From contig NC_087071.1 in NCBI RefSeq assembly GCF_963678635.1, forward strand, positions 30,928,141-30,992,140: a stretch of 64,000 nt of DNA, given 5' to 3'. The translations under genes and the position numbers were made by a program. Source of the DNA: Symsagittifera roscoffensis (Eukaryota; Xenacoelomorpha; Acoela; Convolutidae). The notes below the pieces were generated by a model that was given only the letters and a program-made list of their open reading frames with translations, ran no database searches and was not told where the DNA came from. Shown here piece after piece: positions 11,589 through 24,791 of the stretch (the stretch's first letter is position 1; each line of letters starts with the position of its first letter).

Positions 11589-12457
11589 GAATGAAACTTA
11601 GGGCAAGAAACTTTTCCTTTAACGAAAGTGTATGATTAGCCAACTCTCCATATGCCAAGTTTCGAATTTTTTGATATAGAAGATGCTCAAAAACACATAG
11701 TCAACACCACTCAACCTCAAAACCAATTTCACAAATTGGCATATTTTTTTCTTCTCATATCATTGATTACTCCCAGCGTCACAAAACCAAAAGCCTGAAC
11801 TGAGTATTCTTGTTGTGTACGCCCAAGTTGCTAATTAAACTACCATACTTTTTAAAATTCTCTGCCATGCTTAAAGCTTCAGATTAGATCTCGTTTTGCA
11901 CCTATAGAGTTTATCCGGTTTCCAGATTTTCACCATGAGTCACCAAAATCGGTAAAACAAGACCATAATATGAAATTTCTAGCATCAAATAACCACGAAT
12001 CGCTTCAATTTGCTCGTTTTCAGGCAAAAAATGGATGTTTAGGCATCAAAACAAAGCTTCAAAGTTTTTAGCACAATCTCTGCTCCCAGAAGTTAATCTT
12101 ACAGAAAAAATCTACCAGCAGTTGATTTGGCGCCATTCCACATGATGCTTTCAATACCGAATTTCTGATAATAAGAAAACACTGTCAAAAATTGACAGTT
12201 CAATCTACCATCTATCTCGGGCTGTCTTCTTTCTCACGGATCCAATGAAACTGGAAACAGAACTCGAATATATGCCCAATCTTTGTCTGTTCTTCTTTAA
12301 ATTTACCAGTCAAGATTCTTCCAAAATGCCGTCACTGAGCATTTCCCAGCATTCTTTTCAGAAAAATCGATTAAACTCAATTAAAGAAAAATATTTTCTC
12401 TAGTTCCAACTGAATTACCAAAAGTCGGTCACGTGGCTACCAAATATATGAGTTCAA

Positions 12458-12802
12458 TTGTATATTGTGATTTGTATATTCAAGCGTCAATTGGCCAACA
12501 TTCCCAATTTAGACATCGGAAACATAGCTTCAAGGTTTGGAAGTACTTGTAAACGTTTGTTACGCTTTAGTCTACCTGTTGATTTTATTTCCCTAGAGGA
12601 GGGCGACATCAAAAACGGGAGGCGGCATCAATTCGAAATCATCGACTTTGACAAACAATCTTACAGCTTCCAATCAACCAACATAAACAGTTACAGATTG
12701 AATGAAACTGGATACAAAAATCCAATGGTAAACAATCAACCTTCAAGAGCGTTGTCACAAAAAGTTTTTTTCAAAATTTGCAGAAAAAACTGTGAAACCT
12801 AA
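12458..12802 (+). pseudogene. possible unknown frame, 114 codons, repeated in the next unit
   Basis: This frame shares about half its residues with the frame at 14635-14844 in the neighbouring repeat unit, for example IPNLDIGNIASRFGSTCKRL against IPNLHLENIASMFGNTSKHL. No third-position pattern can be judged from two copies, and the matching part of the third unit (about 17060-17200) has stops. It may be a relic of an element protein or simply a frame kept open by chance. Confidence 0.2.
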
Positions 12803-13936
12803 AATTACCGCAAAACGTTTCTTTTACCAAAAATCTTGATCCAGTGGGGCTCAATGTGACTTTTTTTGTGATCGGACTGAGAGAAAATTCAAGAAAGGGA
12901 TTCTTTCATTATCTGCAGAAACATTGCCGACGTTCTCTCAAAAGCTAATGCTTAAAACGAGACTGTTATCTCAAGGACCGATAATAACGTGAACAAAAAT
13001 ACAATTCAGTGTGAAAAGCACAATTTCGATATTCATTAAATTTACTGCTCAGTAGCATTGAACTATAAGCAAAACGTTTGGATCACTTTCATTTGATCAC
13101 TGGTCCTTCTGTGTATGAATGTTGAGAAGAAAACAAAAAAGGTGACATGAAACGCATTAGTTGAAAGATAACTTTCTCGTTGTCAATCCAATTTACACAA
13201 AAAACATCCTTATCCAAAATAGGTTTTTTTTACCGACGTATTCTTAAATGCTTAATTCAAAAAAAAACCGAGTGAAGTCGATTTGATAAACCTTCAAATA
13301 TTATCACATCTATTTGATTTTGTTTGCTTTCATTGGTTTTTTTTGAGGCCTTAGTTGAAGTTTTTGCAGATGTGCTTGACGTCGATATTTAAGCAATTTT
13401 TACTGAAGTTTTTTCTGGCACCAATTAACGGGAAATTTTTGATCAGTTTGGGAAAATGTTGTTTTAGTTCAATATATAGCTGTTTTTTGGTTTTTTAATA
13501 TTTTTCGGGCGATGTAGAAAAGCAATAATTTTTTTATTGCATTCATTTCTAATAAATCACTTTCCTTGATTTGATTGCGAGAACAGACAATAAGGTAGTT
13601 TTTGTTTAAGGTCAGCGTTTCAACGTGTCCATGGTTTTTTAACTTATATATTTAAAAGAACAGAAAATGCAAATTTTTTTTTTCTGTTTGGTTTTTTCTT
13701 GCGAATTCATATGAAAATAAATTGTTTGAATGAAAAGATGCTTCTTTCTAATCAAATTTTTACGAGACCTTGCATTGAGGACGTAACACAGCGACTATAC
13801 TGCAACACTTAGGGAAGAAAAATAATTCACTTTATTTTTGATTGTGATTATATTCTTCTCTCGTAAGTCAACTTCGCTCTCAAATTAAAGAAGTAATTTT
13901 TCAGTATCACATGACCACAAGTAGTTTTTCAGTATC

Positions 13937-14134
13937 GGCTCTTTTTCCTCCCCCCCCCCTCACATGAGCATCAATTTTATGGTCTAACGAGTGATTTTAC
14001 AAGGTTAATTATGAAGACAAATATGTTTGTCATGGCCCAATTTTTTTGCATGTCAATTTTCATGACAATCGGACAATGCGAACAGTAATTTTAATTATAA
14101 AAAATTGCAGGTGGGGGGAAAAGGAAAAAGAGCC
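13937..14134. mobile_element. 198-bp MITE, GGCTCTTTT family, 8-bp target duplication
   Basis: The left end is GGCTCTTTTTCCTCCCCC. The right end is its inverse, GGGGGGAAAAGGAAAAAGAGCC. The element is flanked by TCAGTATC on both sides (13929-13936 and 14135-14142). An 8-bp duplication and a terminal repeat of about 22 bp fit a non-autonomous hAT-type element. It carries no frame for a transposase. A second member lies at 24570-24791. Confidence 0.85.
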
Positions 14135-17100
14135 TCAGTATCACATGACATTCAATTTGCTCATTTTTAGACGAAGCAAGACAGTTTAGGCATCAAAAAC
14201 AAAGCCTCAAGATTTTCAGCACGAACTCTGCTCTTAAAGCTTATTTTATGATGTTATATAAAACTTCTACTAGGAGTTCGTTCAGTGCCATTTGGAATGA
14301 TCCTGTCAAAACCAAGTCTCTCTCACTAACAAAATTTTTCAAAATTGTCGTTTTCAATCAACCATCTCTCTCGGGCTGTCTTCTTTCTAACAGATCCATT
14401 GAAACTGGAAACAGAACTCTTATGATTGCCCCATCTTTGTCCGTTCTTCATTAAGTTTACCAGGCAAGAGTCTTCCAAAAAAAACACCTCTAAACAGTCC
14501 CGAACATTATTTGAAGAAAATTTCTTTTAAAATCAAGAAAATTCCCCCTCTAATTCCAGCCCATTTACTAAAAGTCGGTCTTGTGTCTACCAAACATATG
14601 TGCTCAACTGACAATCTGAATATTCAAGCGTCAAATGACCAACATTCCCAATTTACACCTCGAAAACATAGCTTCAATGTTTGGAAATACTAGTAAACAT
14701 CTGTTACGCTGGAGTCTACGTGCTAATTTTGTTTCGCTAGTGGAGAGCGGCATCAAAAACTGGAGGCGGTATCATTTCCAATGCTTCGCCATTGACAAAA
14801 AATCATACTGCTCCGAATCAATCAACTCAAACCTTACAGATTAGATGAGCTGGATACAGAAATTCAATGGTGAACAACAAAAAAAAATTTACAAAGCGTT
14901 GTCACAGAAATTTTCATAACAATCTTTCGAGAAATTATATGTGAAACCCAAAAAATACGTTTGTTTGAACTGAACTTTGATCCAATGTGTCTCATTTTGA
15001 CTTCTTTGTGATCGTGATTAGAGAAAACTCAAGAAAGGGTTTTTTTTATTATCTGCAGAATCTTTCCCGACTTTATTTCGAAATATATTGCTTCAAACAA
15101 GCCAGTACCGAAATGCACGTGAACGAAAGTGCAACTCAATATGAAAAGCACAACTTCAAAAATCAATAAAATTAGATGACTTTCTCTTTGGAAATAAGTT
15201 TCACAAAAAATTATTTTTATCTAAATCACGCCTGCCATTATGAGTTAAATTCCGAAAAAAATCAACCTTCGAGTGGAGTCGATTTGATGAATTTTCAAAC
15301 CTTAGTACATCTGTTTGATTTTTTCCCCGACGTTCTCTCAGAATCCATCTGGTCAAAAAAGACTGTTATGGCCTCCGATATGCGCATAAGCGAAAGTTCA
15401 CCTGAGTGTAAATAACACAACTTCAAAATTCAATTAGGTTACGAACCAAGATCAGGTAAGTTTTGAACCATGAACAATCACTTTTGGATCAGTTGTATTT
15501 GGAACTTTGATCTTACTGTAATATACGTTTGTTTGATTTGAAGTTTAATCCAATGAGTCCCGATTTGACTTCTTTGTGATCGTAATTAGAGAAAACTAAA
15601 GAAAGGGTTTTTTTTCATTATCTGCAGAATCTTTCCCGACGTTATTTCGAAATTTATTGCATCAAACAAGCCAGTACCGAAATGCACGTGAACTAAAGTG
15701 CAACTCAATATGAAAAACATAACTTCAAAAATCAATAAAATTACCCCTCAGTAGCATTGATCCATGAGCAACCACTTTTGGATCACTTTAATTTGAAAAA
15801 CTGGTCCTTCAGTGTATTAAGTTGAAAACAGAACAAAAAGTTGAAATGAAACTCATAATTATTGGATGACTTTCTCTTTGGCAATAAGTTTCACAAAAAA
15901 AATATTTGTATCCAAATCACGCCTGCCATTATGAGTTACACTCCAAAAAAATCAACCTTCGAGTGGAGTCGATTTGATGAACTTTCAAATCTTATCACAT
16001 CTGTTTGATTTTTTTCCCGGTGGTTTTCTTTGAAGCCTGAGTTTCTTGCAGATGTGTTTGACAACGACAATAAAAAAAGTGCCCCTAATAACTGGCCCCA
16101 AATAACCGGAAGTTTCTCATCAATACGGGAAAAACTGTTGTGTTTAATAAAATGGTTGTTTATTGGATTTGTAAGGTCTTTTGGGTAAAGTAGAAAAGCA
16201 ACAATATTTATGCCGTCAAATCTAAAAGTTTTATTCTTTGATATCTGATTGCGAGAACAGTGGAAAGCTTTTTTTTGTAGTTAACTTTTCATATGGTATT
16301 TCAATGAAAAATTTTTTTTGCATTTAAATCCACCAAAAGCACCAATTTTGTGTTTTCGTTTGGTTTTTTAAACCAAATACTTATGAGAAATTTTTTGCTT
16401 GAATGAAAAAGTTCTTCTTTGTAGTCATGTTCAAACGAGACTTTGCATACTGGATGTATCAGAGCGACTATATTGCAACAAGTAAGGAAGAAAATATAAT
16501 TCTGTACAATTATGAGGGTTATGATACTCCTCTCTCCGTAAGTCATTTTCAATTCTTCAGCGAAATGAACGTTTTTCTCAGTATCACGTGACCACAAGTA
16601 GATTTAATTTTGTCACTTTTATACAAAAAATTTCAATTGAGGCATCGAAAAAAAAGTTCACGGTTTTAAGCGCAAACTTTTACGAAGATTTTGTTCAGCG
16701 TTTTTCTACATGGTCCTTTCAAAACCAAATCTCTGGTATTTAAAAAACTATAAAAACTGTCAATTCTAATCAAGCATCTTTCTTGAGCTGTCTTCTTTTT
16801 TACAGCTTCTTCTAGATCAAATTAAACGGTTGACGCATTTTTGTCCGTTCTTCTTTAAGTTTACCAGTCAATAATTATCCGACATAGTGTCACTTAATAT
16901 TCCCAAGAATTCCTTCAATATTTCTTTTTGAAACTCAAGAGAAGGCCCCATCCAATTCCAATCCAACTACTAAAAGCCGGTCAGGTATCAACCGAATCTA
17001 TAAGATCAATTGATGATCTGATAAAAACAAGCCTCAAATGATCAAAACTATGAGTTTGGACATTTTGAGATAAACAAGCCAATATAGACATCGAAAACAA

Positions 17101-17779
17101 TGCTTCAAGATATGGATGTTCTAGTAAATATTTGTTAAACTGGGCTCTACGTGCTCCTTTTTCCACTTAGAAAACCGAAATAAAGCATCAATTCCAAATC
17201 ACAGACATTGGCAAACAATCATAATCGAGTGTTGCTTCCAATGAACCAAAACAAGAGTGTTGTCACAGAAAATTCTTTGTCAATCTTTCCAGAAAAAATC
17301 TTTGAAATCTAAAAAGACTGCAAAGCGTTTCTTTTACAATAAACCTTGATCCAATGGGGCCCAATGTGACAAAATTTGCGATCGTAATTAGGAATAAAAA
17401 CCAAGAAAGGGATGCATTCAGGATCTGCAGAAGCATTGCCGACGTTTTCTCAGAAACCATCGGGTCAAAAAAGACAGTTATCGGCTCCGATATGCATTTA
17501 AGCTAAAATGGAACTCAGTATGGAAAGCACAACTTTAAAGTTCAACTAAATTGCTCCTCGTTAGCTTTGAACTACGAATAATCAAGTTTGGATCACTTGT
17601 TATTGGAAGTTTGTTCCTTCTTTGTATGAAGTTAAAAAGAAAACAAAAAAGTGAAATGAATTGCATAAAAATAAATTCTCTTTCTCAATGGCAATTCATT
17701 TCACAAAACAGACATCCTTATCTAAATCAGGTTTTCACGTCGACTTGTCATTATATGCACATTTACAAAATAAAAACAA

Positions 17780-19258
17780 CAAACACATTACAAGGCCAAG
17801 CTGTGCACTAGATTCCAGAGACAAGTCTTAAAATATGTTCCAAAATGTAAGTGGATTCCACAAACAAAATTTCAGTGGATTCCGCATGCATATACCTTTA
17901 ACGTAAATTTGTCGGCACATTTGTTTCCGCAACAAGCAAATATAGCTAGTTTTTCTGGGTTCCGCAACTGTAAATGGATTCCGCAAAATATAAGCGGAAT
18001 CCGCAAGTGTAAGTGGATTCCGCAAACTGTAAGTGGATACCAAAATTTGTTCAATACTGATTTTGCATATGAACAATTAAAAGCTGAGCTGGAATTCTTA
18101 TCTCTATCGATGCGGAAGTTAAAAGCAAAGACTTAACCGTTATCAGCGGAACCCACAAACAATTTTTAAAACATTGTTTACCTAAATTGGTGGTTGTCAT
18201 CTTTTAGTATTTTGGAAACACAACACCGAACAATTTCAATACTTGGAGTCATTGACTTGAGAGTGCATGGACAAATTAGGTCAGTATTTGAGATTGCGTT
18301 AATCCCAAATACTGATTTCGGAAGCATAACGCCGAATGAATGCAGTAATTGTAGTCATTGGGTTGAGAGTGTATGGAAACACAACACACAGCATATCGCC
18401 AAATTAGGTCAGTTTTTGGGATTACATCGATCCCAAATACTTGTCAGTATTTGAGATTGATGAAATCCCAAAAAATGGAATAATGTGGGATAAATATGGA
18501 ATAAATCCATTATTTGGAGTCACTAGGTTGAGAGTGATTAGAAACCCAACGCATACCAAATCATCGAAATAATTCAGTATTTGGGATTCCATCGATCCCA
18601 AATACTGGTCAGTATTTGGGATTAATGGAATCGCAAGAAATGTAAAAATGTGGAATAAATATTGAATATACCCATTATTTGGAGTCATCAGGTTGAGATT
18701 GATTAGAAACCCACGCATAGCAAATTGTCGAATCAGCTCAGTATTTCCCAAATACTGGTCAGTAAATGATTTCCTTTAACCCCAAACACTGATCTATTCT
18801 ACCAAATTTCCATTCTAGTAAACTTCTATTCGAGTGAAATCAAATCATGTATTTAAAAGATATAATTTCAAAGGCTACTACAGATATAAATATATGTAAA
18901 GGGAGTCTGCAAACAAAATGCGGATTCCACTTACACTTTGCGGATTCCACTTACAGTTGCGCATTCCACAACAGCTCAATTTAACGATACAAATGTTTTT
19001 ATCATTTGTTTGTGGATTCCACAAACTGTTCTGGATTCCGCAAATACAGTTGCGGATTCCGCATTTTCGTCTGGTTTTCGAGCGATTTTGAGCGGCACAA
19101 TGATTTAGCTATTTCTTTGTGCAATCCAAAACAGCATACATAATCAGAGAAAAGTAGCAATCTTGCGGATTCCGCGACAAATCTGATTTTGGCCTGTTGC
19201 GGATTCCGATTACAATGCAGAGAATGCACAGTTTGGCCTCGTAAAGCAAGTGTTGTCA
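17780..19258. mobile_element. 1.48-kb TIR element with subterminal GTGGATTCCGCA repeats
   Basis: The left end holds CATTACAAGGCCAAGCTGTGCA. The right end holds TGCACAGTTTGGCCTCGTAA, its inverse with a few changes. It splits a repeat unit that is continuous in sister copies. Inside each end there are many copies, in both orientations, of GTGGATTCCGCA or TGCGGATTCCAC (about 17850-18045 left; 18918-18965, 19012-19060 and 19163-19208 right). The middle has repeated palindromes built on CCCAAATACTGGTCAGTATTTGGG (18597-18622, imperfectly at 18428-18450). No transposase frame is present, so it is non-autonomous. I could not define the target duplication. Confidence 0.75.
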
Positions 19259-19830
19259 ATTTTTTTTTAAATCAAAATTTATCACATTGGTTTGATTATG
19301 TTTGCTTTTTGTGGTTTTCTTTGAAACCTTAGCCGAGCTTTTTGCAGAGTTGTTTGGCGTCGATAATGAAACAGGCGCCAGTTAAAATAAGTTTTTTTTC
19401 TGGCCCCAAATAACGGGAAGTTTTTGATCAATACGGGAAAAGGTTGTTTCGTTTTATTACTTTTATGGTTTATTAGTTTTGTATGGTTTTATGGGTGTGA
19501 AAAAATGCATTCAATTTGTTATTGCATTGAAATCTAAAAGCTCACGTTGTTTGACATCTAATTGCGGTAACAGATGAGTGCTTGTTTTAGTTAGAAAACA
19601 ACGTTTTCACTTCGGCATTTTAATGAAATCAAGTTCATGTTTTTAAAAAAAATAAACACGCATGATTTTTGTTTACATTTGTTGTTCTTTTTCAATTTCT
19701 TTTGGAAAGATCTTTATTTGGATTAAAAAGTTCTTCTTTCTAATCAGAGTTTTAGGCGACCTTGCATAGATGATTAATCACAGCAACTATATTGTTATTC
19801 AAATCGTCATTTTTTTACGCGGAAGATAAA

Positions 19831-22800
19831 AGATTGTATTTCAATCAAGTTACGGATCATTAAGGAAACATGCGAAGTCATGTCTGAGAAAACACTGACA
19901 CGATTTATTGATTTTGTTTCCGATTTTCATTTCGAATTTTTTCCCTCAAACAACAAACTAAGATAAACTTTTATGATATTTTAAAAATTTTTTAACTGCA
20001 TCTTATTTCTTCTTGAAATTTTAGCGCATTGAACACACTTCATGTTAGGCGCATTGAAGTTTAGACTCCAAAAAGTAAAACATCAAACAATTTAAAAGCG
20101 ATAGTTTTGTTTTGGCAGACCTTTATGAGGAGTTTTGCAAATTCAGTCATGACTGTTGACACAATTTCACGGCCTAAAATATGGCTTGTGACGCTTTCAA
20201 AAGTATGGAACGTTGAGTTGATATCATATCTGACCGAGTACATCTGGAAGTGGTGAAGATTATGGTTTCAGTGCTTCTTTGTTCCACAGTCATTTTTCTA
20301 CGCCAACAAGAAAACGTGTCCAGACATGCATGTGTGCAATTGTATGTGAAGCTGAAGCTGAGAATAAAATTGTTTTCGGTGATAAAATTTTTTTTTGGAT
20401 TAACGACAACAAGCCCGAAATAAAATGGAAAAAGATAACAACAAAATCCGTCAAAACTGCGCGTGATATTGCAGATGTTTTTTAATCGGGTTATTAGAGA
20501 TTAACATGAAAAAGTGCCTTAAAAAGCGCTTTCCAGTTTAAATCAATAGAAATTTTGGGAAAACTTAATTCCGTTCAATAGAAATCAATTAAAAAATTAT
20601 TCGAATGTCTCGACAATTGGGAAGCCAGCAAAGTTCCATATCAATGTGATAAAAACAGCCCAAAATATTTCCACACATGAGACATATTGCGAGACTATTT
20701 AGGGCTGAAAAAATTGACACATCAAAGCAAACAGTATTTTCAAACAAAAGGTTTTTGTCCAGTTATGATAGTAAGCGTCCTTGAAGTTGATCTTCCAGTT
20801 AGTTGATCTAATCTGAACACTGAGGTTCTTATTCGATTCAGAAAATTTTTTTCTTTCATACTTTTGTATCATTACAAGTGCATATTCAGAGCAAAGTTTG
20901 AACTCGTAACGATTTTTATGTAAATATAAATTGAGTTTTGTTAGCAAAAATTGAATAAACTAAAATAGGCCGATGAAATATATCAGTTCGTCTTTGATAT
21001 ATGGCAATTTCATTGGTTAAACTCAGCTTCTGGACTATTGGGAAAAAATATTGATCGTGACTTTTAGTTGTCATAGAAGATGCAGTGACAATTAGATCGT
21101 TTAGTGATTTTTGCTGATTAACTAGTTCATGGTGACCACTACAAATTATGCCTACCCGGTTGGCACACATGTATGACATCAAAGTGAACTTTATGCAGAA
21201 AACTCCTGCCTCAAGGTGCTTGGTTCTTTGATTCATATTTCAAAATGTTTGATTTTAGAATCATATCAAATGGTATTCTCAAAACACTCGATTTTGTGGA
21301 CGACTTTCAAAAAAGATTCGTTCTTAGAAACTTTCTTCTTTGGTTGGATAGTTTTTCTTCTAACCACAATCAACAGATTCTATTTTTAATAACTTGATTG
21401 TTTTTTTTCACCAAAATGTAACTAACATTTGCTATCCACACTAGCAACAGTTTTAGTCAGAGAGAGCAATCCACGCATCTTTTTTCTTTTTACACGTTTT
21501 ATTAAAAAGAAATAAAAAAACTGAAAATAAACGTCAAAACAGAGAGAATAGATCTTGTTTAATGGTAGAACAAATAAGTTTTACAATGTTTGTCTAAAAA
21601 TGAGAAAAAACCTAACTGTTCATTACGAAAAACAATAAATAAAAAATTAACGCCTTTTAATAACGATTTGAAAACAAACGTTAGACCAAAGGTTAAGCGT
21701 TTCAGATCACCAAAGTAGGCTTTAGATGATTTCGATTTCAATCGTTTTAATGCTACGTGCTGTTTACTGCCTGTATTTTTGACCTTTGATGATCTTTATT
21801 GGAGTGATGTGTATGAGTTATTGACCCAAAGATTTTTCACTTTACTTGAATAAGTTGATCTACTATATGAAATTAACTTCTTCATTCTAGAAATGCTCCA
21901 TTTTTTGCCCCATGTACCTTTTTGTTTCTTTTGCAAGTGATCAACTGATCCACAGTAAAAGTTTGAACCGCACCGGTCTTTGATGTGAAATACGCCCGCA
22001 TCCAAGTTTACGCGTAAGTAATCAAAATTAGTTGTTTGAAAGATTTTTAATTATTTATGATTGCGATATTTTCCAAGAGTTTATAATCTCTTAAAATCGA
22101 TTATAATTGATTATAGTTCATACAAAATCCCTTAAAATCAATTATATCGATTTTATTGATTTTAAACTCTTATTTTGCCAAAGTTTTGTCAATTCATAAC
22201 TATATTCGATTTATATCATTTGGTTTATGTTTTTCGTGTCAGTAAAGAAATCTCTAAAAGAGAGATCTGTTGAACACTTTAGTTCATCTGAACACAAAGT
22301 CTTACCACGAAACAAAAGTTTCATAGGGATCCTTTCATATGAGTGGAAAGGTTCCCGTGGTAGATGAAAAGCAAAATCTTCCGAATCAATTATGAAACTA
22401 AGCCAATTTGCTGTTGTTTTAGTGTTTAAAAAAGCTGAAAAATTTGCATCACAAAACAATTTTTATGGGGAAGAAAGTGAAAAAAAAATTATAAATCTGA
22501 ATTGATTGAAAAACTCAATTTACTATTTTTCATAGGAACTAACTTCTACAAAAAGCATAAAAATAAAATATACGCAATTTATTTGCAACTTCGAAGAAAA
22601 ATTGGTTAAACAAAATGGATTATAATCAATTTTAATCAATTATAATGGATTTTTGCGCAAAACTAAAGAATTAGAAACTTGAATAAAAAAATGGATTATA
22701 ATCAATTATAGTTGAATATAAACGATCGAAAAATTGACGGATGAAAAATCGATTTTAATCGATTATAAAGGATTATAATTAATTATAGTTTTATTTTAAA

Positions 22801-24149
22801 AAGAGGGATGATAATCGATTATTAGATGATTAAAATCGATTGTTTCTCAATTTTAGTAAAACTGGTACTAAAATTGTAATATAATCAATTATAAAGCTTG
22901 AACTTGGGTGTGGGCGGCATTATTCAGTGTTTAATTAGTTTCTCATGAGCTAGCTCACATAAAACAATCTAATCAATTATCAAAAATTGAGAAACTGGCT
23001 TTTATAAGACAATCGTTTTGCGCCTCTCGAAGGCAATCTGGAAAAAAATTTTGAAGTTGAATCTGGTTCAATTCAAATTTTGTGGAAAACATTAATTCGA
23101 CGCAAGAGCCCTTTTTTTATTTTAAATGTAGTTGATCAAATTAGAAAAAATATGCTAGACTTTTTTTCAATGTACTTCGGCTTTCGAACGTTGGCTCAAT
23201 AGATGGTAATCGGTTTTTTTAAAGTAGATTTCTTTTCCAGACTGGTACTATACTGCAAGTTTTTTTTTTCTACTGGGGTTCTTCCTTTTCATTGTTTTGT
23301 TTCTGGTTCAATTAATTTTGAATTGATAGTATATTCAATTAAAAGTATGTTTAGTTTTTTTAGAGTATGTTCATATTTAGAGTCATTTTTTGAATACCAA
23401 TTTCGTTAATGTCCTTTTACCATAAAAACAATGCGACGAACTTTTTTGGTAATTCTAACATCATTATCATATCATTATCAATTTTTTTAGTAAACTTTAT
23501 TTTGCAGCACCATTTTTACTTACTTATCAACCAGTAGTTAACGCTTTTTGAACTTACTGATTGAGATTTCTAAAACACGATTTAATATCGAATATGACTA
23601 TATCTGGAGGTATTTAGGAGATGTTAGCTTGAATTTCTTACATGATTTTAACCTACAACTACATACAAGTTACGAAAAGATCTGATGATGATATGGAATT
23701 TGAAATGAACAGTTAACGTGATTTTTTCAGAATTGCTCATAATTTTAGATATCAGTTTTCAAGCAATTTCCTGCTGCAAATTATTGCACTTCTGTTTAAT
23801 AAAAAGATTAAACATATTATATATTATTTAAAATATTTACTGAAAATAAATAATTGTTGAAAAAAGTTTTTTTTTCTGCAGCTTTATTAACTGCTTATAT
23901 ATCCAGTGTTATTTTCTGCGTTTTTTCATTGGTAATTTTTTGGTAAATTGAATTAACCTTTGTAAAAATTGGAAGTTTTTTCGCAAAAAAAAAATGTATT
24001 TTTCGGATGTCAGTTAGCGTTTTTGTGCTCATTCTGTTTGTTTGGTATCTGTTCTAAAATAAAGAAGATTTCATTAGTAACTATAATAAAAAAAGATTTT
24101 AACTGTTTTTAAAAGGTCGTGAAACCAAAGACGGCATTTTTTTAGTTTC
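19831..24149. other. intergenic, no gene seen; contains ATAATCGATT arrays
   Basis: There is no frame above about 106 codons and no known domain. Two stretches (about 22085-22170 and 22610-22870) are built from degenerate tandem runs of ATTATAATCGATTATAAT-like sequence, the same motif found many times at 56-64 kb. The rest is AT-rich with long A and T runs. Confidence 0.55.
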
Positions 24150-24335
24150 AATACGAGGCCAAAGTGCACAATGGATAGTCGCAAAGTTTGGTGTGCGTAG
24201 GGCTCCGGAGTCCAAAGATTTGAACATTGTTAGAACTTTGCCAGAACGTCAAAGAGAGCGTCCTTGTTGCGGAATCCCTTTACAATTCGCAAAATACAGA
24301 ATTTAGCCTCCTAATGTTGGTTCGTTTTTGAATCT
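24140..24335. mobile_element. small relic related to the 17.8-19.3 kb TIR element
   Basis: The left part reads CAATACGAGGCCAAAGTGCA (about 24151-24170). The right part reads TTGTTGCGGAATCCC and then AGAATTTAGCCTCC (24266-24314). These are degenerate forms of the larger element's GGCCAAACTGTGCA terminus and its TGCGGATTCC subterminal repeat, in the right relative orientation. The length is about 190 bp and ends are approximate. Confidence 0.5.
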
Positions 24336-24569
24336 CTGGCATCAACCAAATGAGTAATTAACGAGTAATACGAACAAAATGTTTACCAGTGAAACTCGAC
24401 GACCTCAAAAATTTAGGTTAAATGTGCTATCTTTTTATTGCCATTGATGACGTGTTGCGCTTTCGAATCTTACAAAAATTAAAAAAGAAGTCTTAGGGGT
24501 TAGTCTGATATCCAAAGTTTACTCTACTACTGTTTCTTTATAGTTTTTTAAACACTTTCTAAGAAAAAT

Positions 24570-24791
24570 GGCTCTTTTCCAGTTTCCCCACCCCCTTTCA
24601 AATTCAAATTTGAAAAGCTTATTTAACGTTGTCATAATGCAATGAAATTTGGCATAGTGAACAAATCGACAACTGTGAACAGATTTGTTCTTCATATTTT
24701 ACAGCGTAACAATATGCGTTTAGCCGTAATAACACGTAAAACAAACATAAAATTCGGTTTTTTGAAAGAGAGGGGGGACTGGAAAAGAGCC
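24570..24791. mobile_element. 222-bp MITE, GGCTCTTTT family, with paralogous empty site
   Basis: It begins GGCTCTTTTCCAGTTTCCCC and ends GGGGGGACTGGAAAAGAGCC. AGAAAAAT flanks it at 24562-24569 and 24792-24799. The duplicated region at about 29872 has the uninterrupted sequence AAGAAAAATAACAGCC, a pre-insertion site with one copy of the 8-mer. This confirms the boundaries and the 8-bp target duplication, and shows the MITE arrived after (or was absent from) that duplicate. It resembles a non-autonomous hAT element. Confidence 0.92.

Larger units (their letters stand above)
11930..19830. repeat. array of about three diverged 2.2-2.5 kb units
   Basis: The same ordered landmarks recur three times: a TTTAGGCATCAAAA-type segment (12035, 14185, 16640), GGGCTGTCTTCTTTCT (12220, 14370, 16790), a TTTACCAGTCAA segment, CAACATTCCCAATTTA or its variants, a TATCTGCAGAA segment, CAAGAAAGGGAT and TGCAGATGTGTTTGAC-type sequence (13370, 16040, 19345). 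Copy 2 has an internal duplication, with GTACCGAAATGCACGTGAAC at 15104 and 15674. Copy 3 is split by the TIR element at about 17780-19258. Copies 1 and 2 share an open frame (12490-12690 and 14635-14844), both reading through IPNL..NIAS.FG, while copy 3 has stops there. I see no known domain. Confidence 0.75.
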
